Shown piece by piece: positions 33,036-43,637 of a DNA stretch of 64,000 nt; positions within the stretch are counted from its first letter, which is position 1, and each line of letters opens with the position of its first letter. The notes beneath the pieces were generated by a model. The model searched no databases. It was not told where the DNA came from and saw nothing but the letters and a program-made list of their open reading frames with translations. The DNA is from Triglochin maritima. Its lineage: Eukaryota; Streptophyta; Magnoliopsida; Alismatales; Juncaginaceae. Both the position numbers and the translations under genes were made by a program. The stretch covers positions 24,096,501-24,160,500 of the forward strand of contig OY821787.1 in the NCBI GenBank assembly GCA_963682175.1, in the 5' to 3' direction.

Positions 33036-33682
33036 GGAAGGAATTGGTGGTGACCGGGTGAGCTCAAGAGTCAAATTCAATTCCGGTTGCATCACCAATT
33101 GAGATTGGAACCAATTCAAGCTTCTAGTTGGTACACTTTCTTATCTTCTAAATTTTTCGATAAAATTGGTTCTTGTCTAGACATTTTATATGCTTAATTG
33201 TCATGTCTTTAGATGTATAATTCATTGCAAATCATTAAGCATATTCATTGGAAATCATATATCACATCCATTGATTATAAATGTCCAATTTTAAATGGAT
33301 GCTAGAATAAGGCTTAAATTTAAACTAAATTGAACTTAAATTGAATCGTACTCTTAGTTTCCATATAGCCTTATTGATAGGGGGAGCTTAATGATTATCA
33401 TTTTATTAGAGTAATGAAATGCAAAATTTAGGGGGAGCAACTTCATTACAAGACATCCACATTGCCTTCAATTGTATAATCTTTGTGTTATTAATATCAA
33501 TTTTTGATGGATGTCAAAGGGGGAGAGATAATTAAGGGGGCAACTTGGAATTTTGTAATAAAATTGAACAAAAACTATGCACATAAATAGGGGGAGCATT
33601 ATTATGCGTAGTTTACATATACAAATTCCATGTATTAAGATATAGTTAAGATATAGGTTGCCATCATCAAAAAGGGGGAGAT
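33036..33682 (+). other. 3' noncoding region and polypurine tract of element D
   Basis: AT-rich with scattered GGGGGAG boxes (near 33380, 33430, 33520, 33590), ending AAAAAGGGGGAGAT (33669-33682) directly before the LTR TGTTGG, the standard copia polypurine tract. The repeated GGGGGA boxes are typical of SIRE-type 3' regions. No gene. Confidence 0.7.
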
Positions 33683-35201
33683 TGTTGGCTTTTTGGCCTT
33701 AATCTATGTTTTGATGATTTAATCAACCTAATCTTAATTATAATCATGTAGAGTAGCACACATATTGCATTGCATATATTTTTCTTTGTGCTAACCTCTA
33801 CAGGTGATCAAGACTCAAGGAAGAAAGGAAATCAAGTCAAGACATGTTATCAAGCTCATTTGAAGACATGTATTTTGTATTTCTTTGAGTCTTTAGGAAC
33901 TTGTGTAAATTGAGCATACTTGAGCTAAAATCAACTTAAACGCACACTAGGTTCCTTATAGAAGTCACACACGAAATTTCACATAATTTGGACTTCAATA
34001 GATCACCCAAACTTAGACCGGAAAACACTAAACATGAACCCTAACTGTCTGCCCACATTCGGTCGACCGCAAAAGGCCGTTCGGTCGACCGGATGATCAA
34101 GTATCCTATATGTGTTTTCGCTGCCCGGTTTCGGTCGACCGTGTTTTGCCTTTCGGTCGACCATCTGAACTTAATTTTCGGACCGTTATTTTTGTCGTAT
34201 ATACCCAACTGTCGTATTCGTATTAAACCAAAAATACCCCAAATACATTTCATGTATCGGTCGACCGAGGACCAAGATCGGTCGACCGTTTGTCCATCTC
34301 TTGACAAACCCGAATCTCCTGTTGAAAAACGGTCGACCGCTAAACCTGTTTCAATCGACCGAATATCTAATTGTTTGTCAACCCCAAAGTGCCTGGACGA
34401 AATCGGTCGACCGAACCCTTTTCTTGTGTTCGACCGATGACTTAAGTGTACCAAAGTCGTAGTGTTGGGCGGTCGACCGTTACCTAATCGGTCGACCGAA
34501 CTTAGTTCAAAACTTCCAAACAGTCGACCGTTCATCCCGATCCGGTCGACCGAATCATCCAAAATTTTGTCCTGCAGTTTCTGTTTTGTGTAATCACACA
34601 TCAACTCATACCCAATCAATCCCAACGGCTCTATTCTCTCTAATGCCTATATAAGGAGTTGTAAAACGCATTTTAACACAACTCTCCCACTACAAACTCG
34701 TCCAATACATTAGAGAGAATCCAAAACACTCAAAGCTTCAAACCTTCCACACTTTAGTCATAATTCCAATCCTACTCAAGTGTGCTCAAGAATTAGAGAG
34801 TGTTGCTCCACTCAATTGTTTGTCAAAGGAAGCAAGGACTTCGGTGAAAGCCCGAAGTGTCCCTCTCGGATTGTGAGAGGAAGAATTCAAGCAAGCAAGG
34901 TTGTTCGCGGTGCTTGTGCTGTAAAGGCGTTCTCTCCCGGCCTGGAACGGGGAGTGGTTAGTGAAGACGTAGGCGGAGCTCGCGGAGTCGAGCGTAGCTT
35001 ACAAGAGAGGACTAGGACCCGGGTGGGGTGCCGAACCTCTATAAAATCCCCGTGTGATTGTGGTTTGCTTATTTCTTCCCTACTTGCTTGTATTTGTTTT
35101 AAAATTCCGCTGCATCATCTTTTGGCTTGCAAGTAGATTTGTTTAGGATTAAATTTGTTAATTAGCCTTAATTGTGGACTCATAACCCACACGATCGTAC
35201 A
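33683..35201 (+). repeat. Right LTR of element D
   Basis: TGTTGGCTTT ... CGATCGTACA, 1519 bp, collinear with 29813-31334; TATATAAG at 34648-34655. Some palindromes intact on the left are mutated here and vice versa, mostly C/T or G/A changes. Confidence 0.9.
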
Positions 35202-36104
35202 AAGAGAAGGCCAGTAGAATCCGGATTGGAGCACCTTGGTGGCAGTTTTCTTTTCTCCAAAGTGTCCTCCACATGCCTTAGAGTGGCAGAAATGGAGCAC
35301 ACTTTGGAACTCGATATCTGGGACGCACCGCCTAAAAATTTGGTCAGAGAAGTATTTGAATTTGTAGGGGTCGTCCCAATGAAAGAATCTGACATAAGAT
35401 CTAAATTTTGTTTGGTCACGAGGTAGTTCACGATGCCGGCAAACCAAGGGTTATCTTCAATCGTGAAAACCTGCTCGTCCGGAAATTTGTCATTAATAAT
35501 TTGGTCCTGTGGTTGGTCATCTCTAGATGAGACAGGTGGTCTGCTACAACTGACTATGGGAGCTGAAGTCAACTCTTTCTTCAAGGCCAAAAAGGAATGG
35601 TGGCAATCCGGTGTGAACTCAAAAATGGCATCCTTAACCACCAAGGCGGTGAGAGGTCGAGTCATTTTGCTAAAATCCCGAATGAACCGCCGATAGAATC
35701 CAGCATGCCCCAAAAAGGCGCGGATATCGTTCACATTATGTGGCGGTGGGAGATTAGCAATCGGACCCACTTTGGCGGGATTGACCTCAATTCCCCTACT
35801 TGAGACCACATGTCCAAGTACAATCTCTCGCTTCACCATGAAGTGACATTTCTCCCAATTGAGAGCAAGGTTCTTCTCTGGGTATCGCTTGAGGACAAGG
35901 CTCAAGTGACGAAGGCACTCATCAAAGGAAGTGCCAAATATGGAAAAGTCATCCATGAAAATCTCAAGGAAACGCTCTACCATATCGGAGAAGATGCTGA
36001 TCATACAACTTTGAAATGTTGTCGGTGCATTACATAACCCAAAGGGCATGCGATGGTAGGCAAACGTGCCAAAGGGACAAGTAAAGGTGGTTTTCTCTTG
36101 ATCC
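35202..36104 (-). pseudogene. Reverse transcriptase of element C, with RNase H deleted
   Basis: The frame opens at DQEKTTFTCPFGTFAYHRMP (the N-terminal fingers are lost at the 36104/36106 junction). It keeps FGLCNAPTTFQ, the catalytic FMDDFSIFG, HLSLVLKRYPEKNLALNWEK, 'FLGHAGFYRRFIRDFSKMTR' and FLALKKELTSAPIV. The next residues are SCSRPPVSSRDDQPQD and INDKFPDEQVFTI, NPWFAGIVNYLV, which normally follow RNase H. The whole RNase H (about 110 residues, including FELMCDASDYAVG and the TDH motif) is therefore deleted in frame. A frameshift near 35430 then moves the integrase zinc-binding part (CVPDIEFQSVLHFCHSKACG, GFYWPSL) to another frame. Confidence 0.85.
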
Positions 36105-36105
36105 T

Positions 36106-37099
36106 TGATTGACGTCATTTCATGCTCATATTTGTATCTCATATCCATTATCTTACACCTAAGCAATGCTACGTGACGAGTTTTATGTTTAGTTTTCAGG
36201 AATAAAGAGGTTTGAAGAGAAGAGCCATGAAAGGACCCAAAAGCAGGAAAAATGACTTAATTGTGAGACCTAGGGACTGAGATGCAAGGGAGAAGGCCCT
36301 CATCGTAATACCGAAGGACCTAAGAGCAAAACAGGAAACTCCACACCATCATGGGGAGTATTTTGGCAATTCGATTCGGGTCGGAGCTCCAGCAAGCAAT
36401 CAAAGACAAAAAAAGCCATCCAGGAAAGCCCAAAAGAAAGCCCAGACCAATCCAAACCCTGTAGACCGCCAACTAGCTGTCTGGGACAACTAATTGGCGG
36501 TCCGGGTTGCTCCGGATCCGCTAAGATTTCTGTGGGGGCGTGTATTAGAGTGTATTTAGTCTATTTTTGTATATGTTTAGTCCCATACCGGGGGATTGTC
36601 CCGGATTACCTTTTTCTATGGCTATAAATAGAACTTTCCCTCCTCTCTTGTATCCAATCTCTCTCTTGGTGGCCAACCTCTCTACTAGGAGTAAAATCCT
36701 TGAAGCAAAAACCCTGGTGGAGAGAAGCTACTTGTAATTGAGTGAGTAATAATAAATGTTTTGTTAAGTTTTCTTCATATTATCTTGTATTTTCAATTCT
36801 TTCATACTTAGTTAACTTTTTGTTTTAGTCTTCTTAATTAGTTTAAGCATGTTTTTTTACTTAGTATAAATGTTAGTTTAAATATGCGTGAGTAGTTCCA
36901 TCCCCTTTGGGGGTGGAGTAGATGTGTATACATATTATGTAGATGGTATGAATGCTAGACATTGATGTTTCTGAGAAATGTTAGTGTGCTTGCTTGAATT
37001 AATAAGAACTTTTACTTGATGGTTTCTACCATTATGTTTAGGTACATTCCATCCTCGTTTATGTTTTTAATAACGAACTTGTCATGCTCAAATTAATCA
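36106..37099 (+). repeat. Plus-strand LTR fragment inside element C
   Basis: Starts TGATTGACGTCATTTCATG and is collinear with the family LTR for about 990 bp (palindromes 36464-36505, TATAAATA 36623-36630, CCATCCCCTTTGGGGGTGG near 36897), then stops at AAATTAATCA. It is opposite in orientation to the C LTRs and forms an inverted repeat with 37700-38685. Confidence 0.8.
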
Positions 37100-37110
37100 T
37101 AGCTGATGAT

Positions 37111-37328
37111 GGGATTATATGATGATGAGTATGGGTCATTCTTGGATCTATCATAGCTGGCATTGTAATGTTCCATCTCAGGAGGAATAGATGCACACTC
37201 GCCTCCCACATGACCTATCCTACCACATGAATGACAGGGAACAGACCAGATGGAGACACATGAGACACACCTTGTTAGTTTTGGAGCTTAATCGAATCCA
37301 TACGGTGCATTAAGGCCGCCATGCGTGC
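37111..37328 (-). repeat. Second copy of B gag segment (duplicate of 25916-26134)
   Basis: Near-identical to 25916-26134, including the zinc knuckle coding stretch, and followed like the original by CGTGC and the C LTR. Together 25916-27507 and 37111-38685 form a roughly 1.6-kb direct duplication. Confidence 0.85.
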
Positions 37329-38685
37329 TGATTGAACGTTTTAATTATAACCGCAAGTGCACGGCCGTGTTGAAGCAATGGAAAATATGGGTCGATCCAC
37401 AGGGAGGTGTGTCGACTTTAGTTTATTCGAAGGCGATTGGGAAAGAAAGGAGAGAAATGATTTATTAAACTAAACTACTAAACTAGAAAGGAGGGAATGA
37501 AAGCACGAAATGAACTAAACTAAGTGACTAATAAAAGAAGATAGAAATCAGGAATGGACAACCCCTAAGGGGTGGTGTGTGTGTGTACGCATGAAATAAG
37601 TCTGGTGAATGCATACAATAAGCTCAAGTGTAGTTAGTGTTTGTTAATGCATAAGAAGTACCTAATGGCAAGACCTATCATTTAAAGCACTAACCTAGGT
37701 GATTAATATGAGCATGACAAGTTTGTTATTAAGAACATAAACAAGCATGGAATGTACCTAAACATTATGGCAGAAACCATCAAGTAAAAGTTCTTATTAA
37801 TTCAAGCAAGCATACTAACATTTCTCACAAACATCAATGTCTAGCATTCATACCATCTACATAACATGTATACACATCTACTCCACCCCCAAAGGGGATT
37901 GAACTACTCACGCATATTTAGACTAACATACAGAAAACATACTTAAACTAATTATAAGAAGACTAAAACAACAAGTTAACTAAGTACGCAAGAATTGAAA
38001 AGACAAGATAATATGAAGAAAACTTAACAAAACATCTATTATTACTCACTCAATTACAAGTAGCTTCTTTCCACCAGGGTTTTTGCTTGAAGACTTTTAC
38101 ACCTAGTAGAGAGGTTGGCCACTAAGAGAGAGATTAGATACAAGAGAGGAGGGAGAGTTCTATTTATAGCCATAGAAAAAGGTAATCCGGGACAATCCCC
38201 CGGTATGAGACTAAACATATACCAGAAATAGACTAAATACACTCTAATGCACGCCCCACGGAAATCTTAGCGGATTCAGAGCAACCCGGACCACCAATTA
38301 GTTGTCCCAGACAGCTAGTTGGCGGTCTACAGGGTTTGGATCGGTCTGGGCTTTCTTTTGGACTTTCCTGGATGGCTTTTTTTGTCTTTGATTGCTTGCT
38401 GGAGCTCCGACCCGAATAGAATTGCCAAAATACTCCCCCTGATGGTGTGGAGTATTCTTGTTTTTTCATTTGTCCTTCGATCTTACATTCATGGCCTTCT
38501 CTCTTTCGTCTCAGTCCATAAGTCTTGCAACTTAGTCCTTTTCCTTGCTTTTAGGACCTTTTATGCCTCTTCTCTTCAAACCTATTTATTTCTGAAATTC
38601 AAACATAAAGATCGTTACGTAGCATTGTTTAGGTGAAAGATAATGGATATAAGATACAAATGTAATCATGAAATGATATCAATCA
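37329..38685 (-). repeat. Right-hand (5') LTR of element C, flanked by CGTGC on both sides
   Basis: TGATTGAACGTTT ... GATATCAATCA, 1357 bp. CGTGC stands both at 37324-37328 and 38686-38690. Taken alone it looks like a solo LTR in B gag; taken with 26135-27507 it is the 5' LTR of C. Confidence 0.85.
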
Positions 38686-38690
38686 CGTGC

Positions 38691-39772
38691 CTCAGTGGTC
38701 GTAGTAGTATCGACAGCAAATACGGCACCCGATCTAGTCGAGTATGCGTTTGCGATCCTCGCTCCTATGCTAGATGATGCTGGTGATTCCCTCACACTCT
38801 CCCACTGCATGGTTTTCTCAACGATGTCTTCTAGGAAAGCCCACGCCTCCCTTTCATCCTTTCCTAAGAACTCTCCTTGACACATGGACTCAAGGAGCAT
38901 TCAGGATGGGATGTGAAGACCCTCGTAGACAATTTGACAAAGGTGCCACAACTCGATGTCATGGTGAGGGCATGAGGATAGTAGCTCCTTGAACCTCTCT
39001 AAGTATGCATGAAATGATTCGGTCTCATGTTGATAAAAAGAATTGATTTCGTTCCTTAATTTTTGAGTCTGATGATTTGGAAAGTACTTCTTGAGGAATG
39101 CATATTGAAATTCATCCCAAACCCTAAAGGCATTCGCATGGTTGTTTTACAACCACTTCTTGGCATCATCCTTTAGTGCAAAGGGGACAAGCCTAAGATG
39201 GATGGAGTTTGTACTAAGTTGTTGCAACTTGAACATAGCACAGACCTCCTCAAATTCCCTGAGAAAGATATATGGATCACCCTGCCAGTGAAGTGAGGGA
39301 GCATGGAGATAAATTGAGGCTTAACCTTAAAGTGGTTCCCATTCGCCTCTGGCAATACGATGCAAGAAGGTAGAGCAGTACAACTCGGGCAACATCGATC
39401 ACAAAGGGGAATGGGAACTTGGGGCACCAATTGATGAGGTTGTGGACCCCCACCTTCTCGACCAGGGGGTGGTGGAGATCCAAAACCTGAGTCATCCTCG
39501 TGTGATCCACGACCCACCATGGTCCCAGGACTGTGTACGAAACGGGACGGGCTTGCGTTTGAAAGGTCAACAATCGAGGATAGATCGATGTCGAATCTCG
39601 TCAAACGACCCACAGCATCCCGTGACCACACTGGCATGCACAAAGATTGAACACCCACACGAGTCAGACAAAAAGAAAGACAACTTTTTTTTCTTTTTTT
39701 GGTTTTTTCTTTGGTTTTTTTTGTAAACAATAAAGGCAGAATGTGGATAGGGGAGAAGACGGGAAGACACAT
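38691..39772 (-). pseudogene. Gag N-terminal half (capsid) of element B, broken
   Basis: Reading right to left: Pro/Gly-rich N-terminal part (frame 39173-39772), then CIVLPEANGNHFKVKPQFIS and MLPHFTG, the Athila Gag entry motif. After a frame change: DPYIFLREFEEVCAMFKLQQ, LRLVPFALKDDAKKWL, AFLKKYFPNHQTQKLRNEIN, ELWHLCQIVYEGLH. Then frame 38679-38900: MLLESMCQGEFLGKDEREAW and AFLEDIVEKTMQWESVRE. This is the Retrotrans_gag core. It ends in VDTTTTTEA at the insertion site of C and continues at 26134. Two or more stops or frame changes break it. A T-rich block (39690-39720, plus strand A/T run) lies within the upstream end. Confidence 0.75.
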
Positions 39773-40450
39773 ATGAGAGAGAATGACTCAGGATAGAAGG
39801 AAAGAAGTCCTTATGCTACGGAGGGTAGGTATTGTAGAAGCACACAAGCAAACAAGGCTCAGACAACCTATGGTCGCTATAGGTCCTTACACCTAGACGA
39901 CGCCTAACTTCGAGGTCATGCGGCCTCAACATGCCTCACCTCTCTACGACGAGGACCACAAAGCCCAGAAACGAGCCATGATCCAGAGATATTGTCTCTC
40001 CTGCTATCGACAGAGTGAGCGACGCCGATCAGGCCATGACGGTCGCGACCGGATCACTCTCCTAATGCGCCCGAGATCCTTAGGGTCAATGTCTACTTGA
40101 TTTTAAAATTAGGCTCTTGATTTGTGTGGTTTTTAGGGCAAAGGAAAGAGTGATGAAATCCCCCACCCTATCTTATTCGTGTGGTTTTTATCATTTTGGA
40201 GTCCTAATCTAGAAATCAACTCTCCAAACAAACGCTCAACTCACACTTGTTGCAATGCAATTCCTTCTAACTAATGCATGGTCATACTAAATGCATGAAT
40301 GAGTGTAGGAAATGTGTGCCTCACGCTAGCGCTCAACAACTGAAAGTAAAACTAAAGCAAAAGACAAACTACGTGCTTAAGTCAAGTATGTGATGCATGA
40401 CCTAGACAAACAAAAATGTCTAATCTTTTCTTTGGATTTTAGGGTCCATG
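39773..40450 (-). other. 5' leader of element B
   Basis: Noncoding; the inverted counterpart of the E leader (42800-43637), with matching blocks such as 'GTCGTCTAG', GTGAGACATGTTGAGGCC-like sequence and 'CAAGTAGACATTG'. This proves it is the segment between primer site and gag. Confidence 0.65.
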
Positions 40451-40690
40451 TTGATTAAAAAGGGATTCATTATTGTTCTGGTGTCAAACTATAGGTCACC
40501 AGTTGCCAAATTGAGCCCCAGACCTCTATGTCATATGTAAGAACAAACCAAAGAAAGAATGAGAAAATGGGAGCTCACCAGACCGCAAGTTGGAGGTCTC
40601 AGGCCGCTGATTGGCGGTCCATGTAGCTCTTTTCGCCTCAAAACTTCCTTGGTAAGCTAAAGTGGGGAATAAAGTGAGAAAATATGTGAT
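40451..40690. other. Rearranged junction between B leader and LTR F
   Basis: No primer-binding site is found where one is expected. The stretch 40575-40625 carries a U3-type palindrome pair (AGACCGCAAGTTGGAGGTCT and GCCGCTGATTGGCGGTCC), so LTR U3 material has been joined here out of order. Otherwise nothing recognised. Confidence 0.4.
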
Positions 40691-42149
40691 GATGCTAAGC
40701 TAAACTACATTAAACTAGTAAGTAAGAAATGCAAAAGAAAGCAACGAAAGATTGGAAATGAAGAAGAGAAACCCCTAAGGGGTGGAGTGTGTGCACAAAT
40801 GAAGTGAAATAAGTGATGAATGACACATGTAAGCATGTATGTGCGTGTGTCGTGTGTGTCTTCATGCATAGGAAGTGTCTAAAGATGTGGTAAAACCTAT
40901 CAATCCATTCACACAACGTATCGGCAATTACTACTTGATTATCATAAGAGTAGGCTCAGCATCAGAAGTGTCTAAAGATATGGCAAGACTTATCAAAAAC
41001 CATGAACTCATGTGAAGAACAAAGCTAAGCATGGGATGTGTCTAAATTTTATGGCAAAAACCATCAAAACATAGTTTCTTCAATCGAGCAAGCAAGGAAA
41101 CACAAATACAAACACATAACTAACATGTAGCATATTCAACAGGAAATTTCAGTCAATAAACATGAGAAAACTAAGCATGGTAAGTGTCTAAATATTATGG
41201 CAAAACCCATCAAAATCTCCCAACATGTAGATGATTAAAATACCCCTAATGAACATACAAACATGCAAGTCGACACAATCAAAAATTCATCAAACATCCA
41301 AACTTCACAACATATATGTACATCATCTCCACCCCCCCCAAAGGGAATGGATCTACTCACTACACATTAAGAAATCATCCATATAAAGAAAAGTACACAT
41401 TGTAACTAATTTAGACTAAGATTAAAGAAACAAGAATAAGCTAGGCATGCAAGAAATAGAGACAACATGACAACAAAACTATGAAAAATTATTTTATTAA
41501 ATGACTCACATTACAAGTAGCATTCTTCTCCATTTGAGTTTTACTTCAAGGCTTTACTCCAAGTAGAGAGAATGTCATCAAGGAATGGGTGAATACAAAA
41601 GGAGAGGAAGAGTTCTATTTATAGCCATTAAAAAAGGTAACCGCGGAAAAACCTCTGGTATGGGACTAAACACATACTATAAATGGACATAAAACAACAT
41701 TATAACGACCTGACTCAACCATGAAACGTTTGGACCAATTTAGGCTGCCAATTGGCGGTCTGGGACAGCCAATTAGCGGTCCAGATATCTTTGATGGAGT
41801 CTGGATATCGGTGGTTCGTTGCTGGTTTGATTTCTTGATGTTTCATGAACCCGATTTGGTTGTCGATGTTTGGGCCCAGATCTAATTGCCAAAATACTCC
41901 TCACGATGGTGTGGAGCTTCTTGATTTCCTCATTAGTCCTTTTGGTTTTACATCCGGGTCCTTCTCTCTTGCACCTCAGTCCATAAGTCTTGCAACTTAG
42001 TCATTTTACTTACTTTTAAGTCATTTTTAGTCTCTTCTTCTCAAACCTGTTTATTCCTGAAACTTAAATATAAAACACGCTACGTAGCATTGCTTAGGCT
42101 AAAAATAATAGATATAAGACACAAATATATGCATGATATGATGTCAATC
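40691..42149 (-). repeat. Inverted LTR F, 3' end missing, inserted in E 5' LTR
   Basis: Collinear with the family LTR in inverted order: CCCCTAAGGGG near 40770, 40-bp motif copies near 40865, 40970, 41030 and 41175, hairpin near 41328, TATTTATA near 41620, palindromes 41746-41783, and end GATGTCAATCA at 42149. The next base is interior LTR sequence of element E, so it interrupted that LTR. Whether it is the 5' LTR of B cannot be settled. Confidence 0.65.
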
Positions 42150-42522
42150 ATAAACATATTATCTTCATTTCAATTATTGTCTTGTATGTTTTAATGATAA
42201 GGTTTTATCTTTTTTCATGTGGAGGCAAAGTTGGAATTAAGTTTTATGGATTTCATGTATGACATGTTTTGATGAGCACATTTGAAAACACACATACAAT
42301 ATTTTGTATTCACTTTCTCTCTCTAACCCCTAAGGGGTTTTGCTTTTATTGTGTTGTTTTTTGATTTCCTACACATCATAGTTTAGTTTCGATCACATCT
42401 CTCTTCTTCCACCCCACTCGAGTATCGTGAATCCGACTCACACGCGCTCCCTATGGGCCGACCCATACTTGGCACCACTTCGCGAGGCCGTGCACTTGTG
42501 GTATTTTTAACCGATTCAAACA
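42150..42522 (+). repeat. 5' LTR remnant of element E
   Basis: Matches 48334-48708 of the 3' LTR: 'TTTTAATGATAAGG', 'TTGATGAGCACATTTGAA'-like blocks, AACCCCTAAGGGGTT near 42327, 'CGACTCACACGCGCTCCCT' and the end GATTCAAACA. The first 1.2 kb is lost at the F junction. Confidence 0.7.
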
Positions 42523-42528
42523 AGTTTT

Positions 42529-42546
42529 TGACGTCGTTGCCGGGAA
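42529..42546 (+). other. Primer-binding site of element E (tRNA-Asp-like)
   Basis: TGACGTCGTTGCCGGGAA, seven bases after the LTR end. Athila elements use TGGCGCCGTTGCCGGGGA, complementary to the tRNA-Asp 3' end; the main differences are transitions. This site anchors the Athila assignment of all related copies here. Confidence 0.7.
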
Positions 42547-43637
42547 GCGTCGTTTCCGTAGTCGAGTTCGCAATTTTAGTGGGGTTTTTCTTTGTTTTGA
42601 TGTTTCTATTTTTGTTTTGGTTACTGGAATGGCATCACAAGTGGACAAGAGAACCTAGTGGGGCTTCGAAGCACACTGGTGAATTCTAGGGACTTTAATC
42701 TATATAAGATCCGCCAGTAGCGGATTTAGTGAGGTATATGTGATTTATGGTTCAAGTGTAGCTTCCTTTGCCTTTTTATAGATGGTTCCTTTCACTGCTG
42801 ATGCAATACATGCTCTGCTTTAGTGTTAAAATTAATTTGTCTTGCATGATCCCTTGTTAGGACAATTTGGACCATAAAACTCAAAGCAAAAGATTAGACT
42901 AATTGCCATATAGGTCATGCATCACTTGTAGACCTTGCACGCACTTGTCTTTTCTTTTCTGTACATTCTTGGTGTCGATTGCTAGCATGAGGTACGTGCA
43001 CCCATTCTCTCATTCTTGCATGGTTAGAGCATGTATTAGTTAGTAAGGTGCATTGCAACAAAAGGGAGGTGAGCGTTTGTTTGGAGAGTTGATTGCTAGA
43101 CTAAGACTCAAAACGCTACTAAGGAGGGGCTATCTCATACAAGATAAGGTGGGGAATTTCATCACCCTTTCATTTGCCCCAAAAATCACTCCAAATCAAA
43201 AGCCTTAATCTAAAATCAAGTAGACATTGGCTACTAGGAGTCGAGCGCATTAGGAGAGGGATGCAGTCACGACCGTCATAGCATGATCGACGTCGCCCAC
43301 TTTGTCGATAATAGGAGAGATGAGATCTCCAGATCTTGGCTCACTTGTTGGGCTCTGTGGTCTTCAGCTTAGGGAGGTGAGACATGTTGAGGCCACGTGA
43401 CCTCACAGTTAGGCGTCGTCTAGCTTAAGGACCCATAGCCAGTCTAAGCTTGTGTGAGCTGTGTTTGCTAGATTAGGCTTGTACCCTCACCCACTACCCA
43501 TGCTAGATCTAGGGATTCTTCCCTTCTCATATGAGTCTCTCCTCCTCTATTCTTCGTTATAGTCTCCTTTTCTGATTACACCTTCTGTTGTGTGTTGTTT
43601 TAAAGTTGAGTTGAGCATTTTATACGATGTTGGGCTC
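42547..43637 (+). other. 5' leader of element E
   Basis: Noncoding, about 1.1 kb, with many short blocks shared with the B leader in inverted orientation. It is unusually long for an untranslated leader, as is common in Athila-type elements. No gene seen. Confidence 0.6.

Larger units (their letters stand above)
29813..35201 (+). mobile_element. Ty1/copia (SIRE-like) gag-only element D, complete with LTRs
   Basis: 5389 bp: left LTR 29813-31334, primer site 31337, gag 31387-33035, 3' noncoding region and polypurine tract, right LTR 33683-35201. AAGAG at 29808-29812 and 35202-35206. It sits inside C integrase; removing it and one AAGAG restores the zinc-binding region ([20 protein letters not shown]). 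No protease, integrase, reverse transcriptase or RNase H, so it depended on a helper. The LTRs differ by a few percent by eye, making it the youngest insertion in this stack. Confidence 0.9.
26135..38685 (-). mobile_element. Athila element C (reverse transcriptase and integrase), inserted in B gag
   Basis: Bounded by same-orientation LTRs 26135-27507 and 37329-38685, with CGTGC at 26130-26134 and 38686-38690. Internal parts, right to left: reverse transcriptase (35202-36104), integrase (29013-29812 plus the end of the 35202 block) and 3' noncoding region (27508-29012). Interrupted by copia element D with AAGAG duplications. The 5' half (gag, protease, start of reverse transcriptase) is missing and replaced by an inverted LTR fragment and a repeated piece of B gag (36106-37328). 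Confidence 0.7.
20971..40690 (-). mobile_element. Athila-like element B, minus strand, split by element C
   Basis: From right to left: leader (39773-40450), gag N-terminal half (38691-39772), interruption by C (26135-38685), gag C-terminal half with zinc knuckle (25450-26134), protease (24730-25240), 3' noncoding region, polypurine tract (inverted, 22361-22382) and 3' LTR (20971-22360). Joining 38691 to 26134 through one copy of CGTGC restores the Gag reading (TTTTTEA then RMVALMHRMDSIK). The LTR is inserted after AGGAG (20966-20970) in G RNase H; the matching right duplication is not found because the 5' end is rearranged. Confidence 0.7.
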
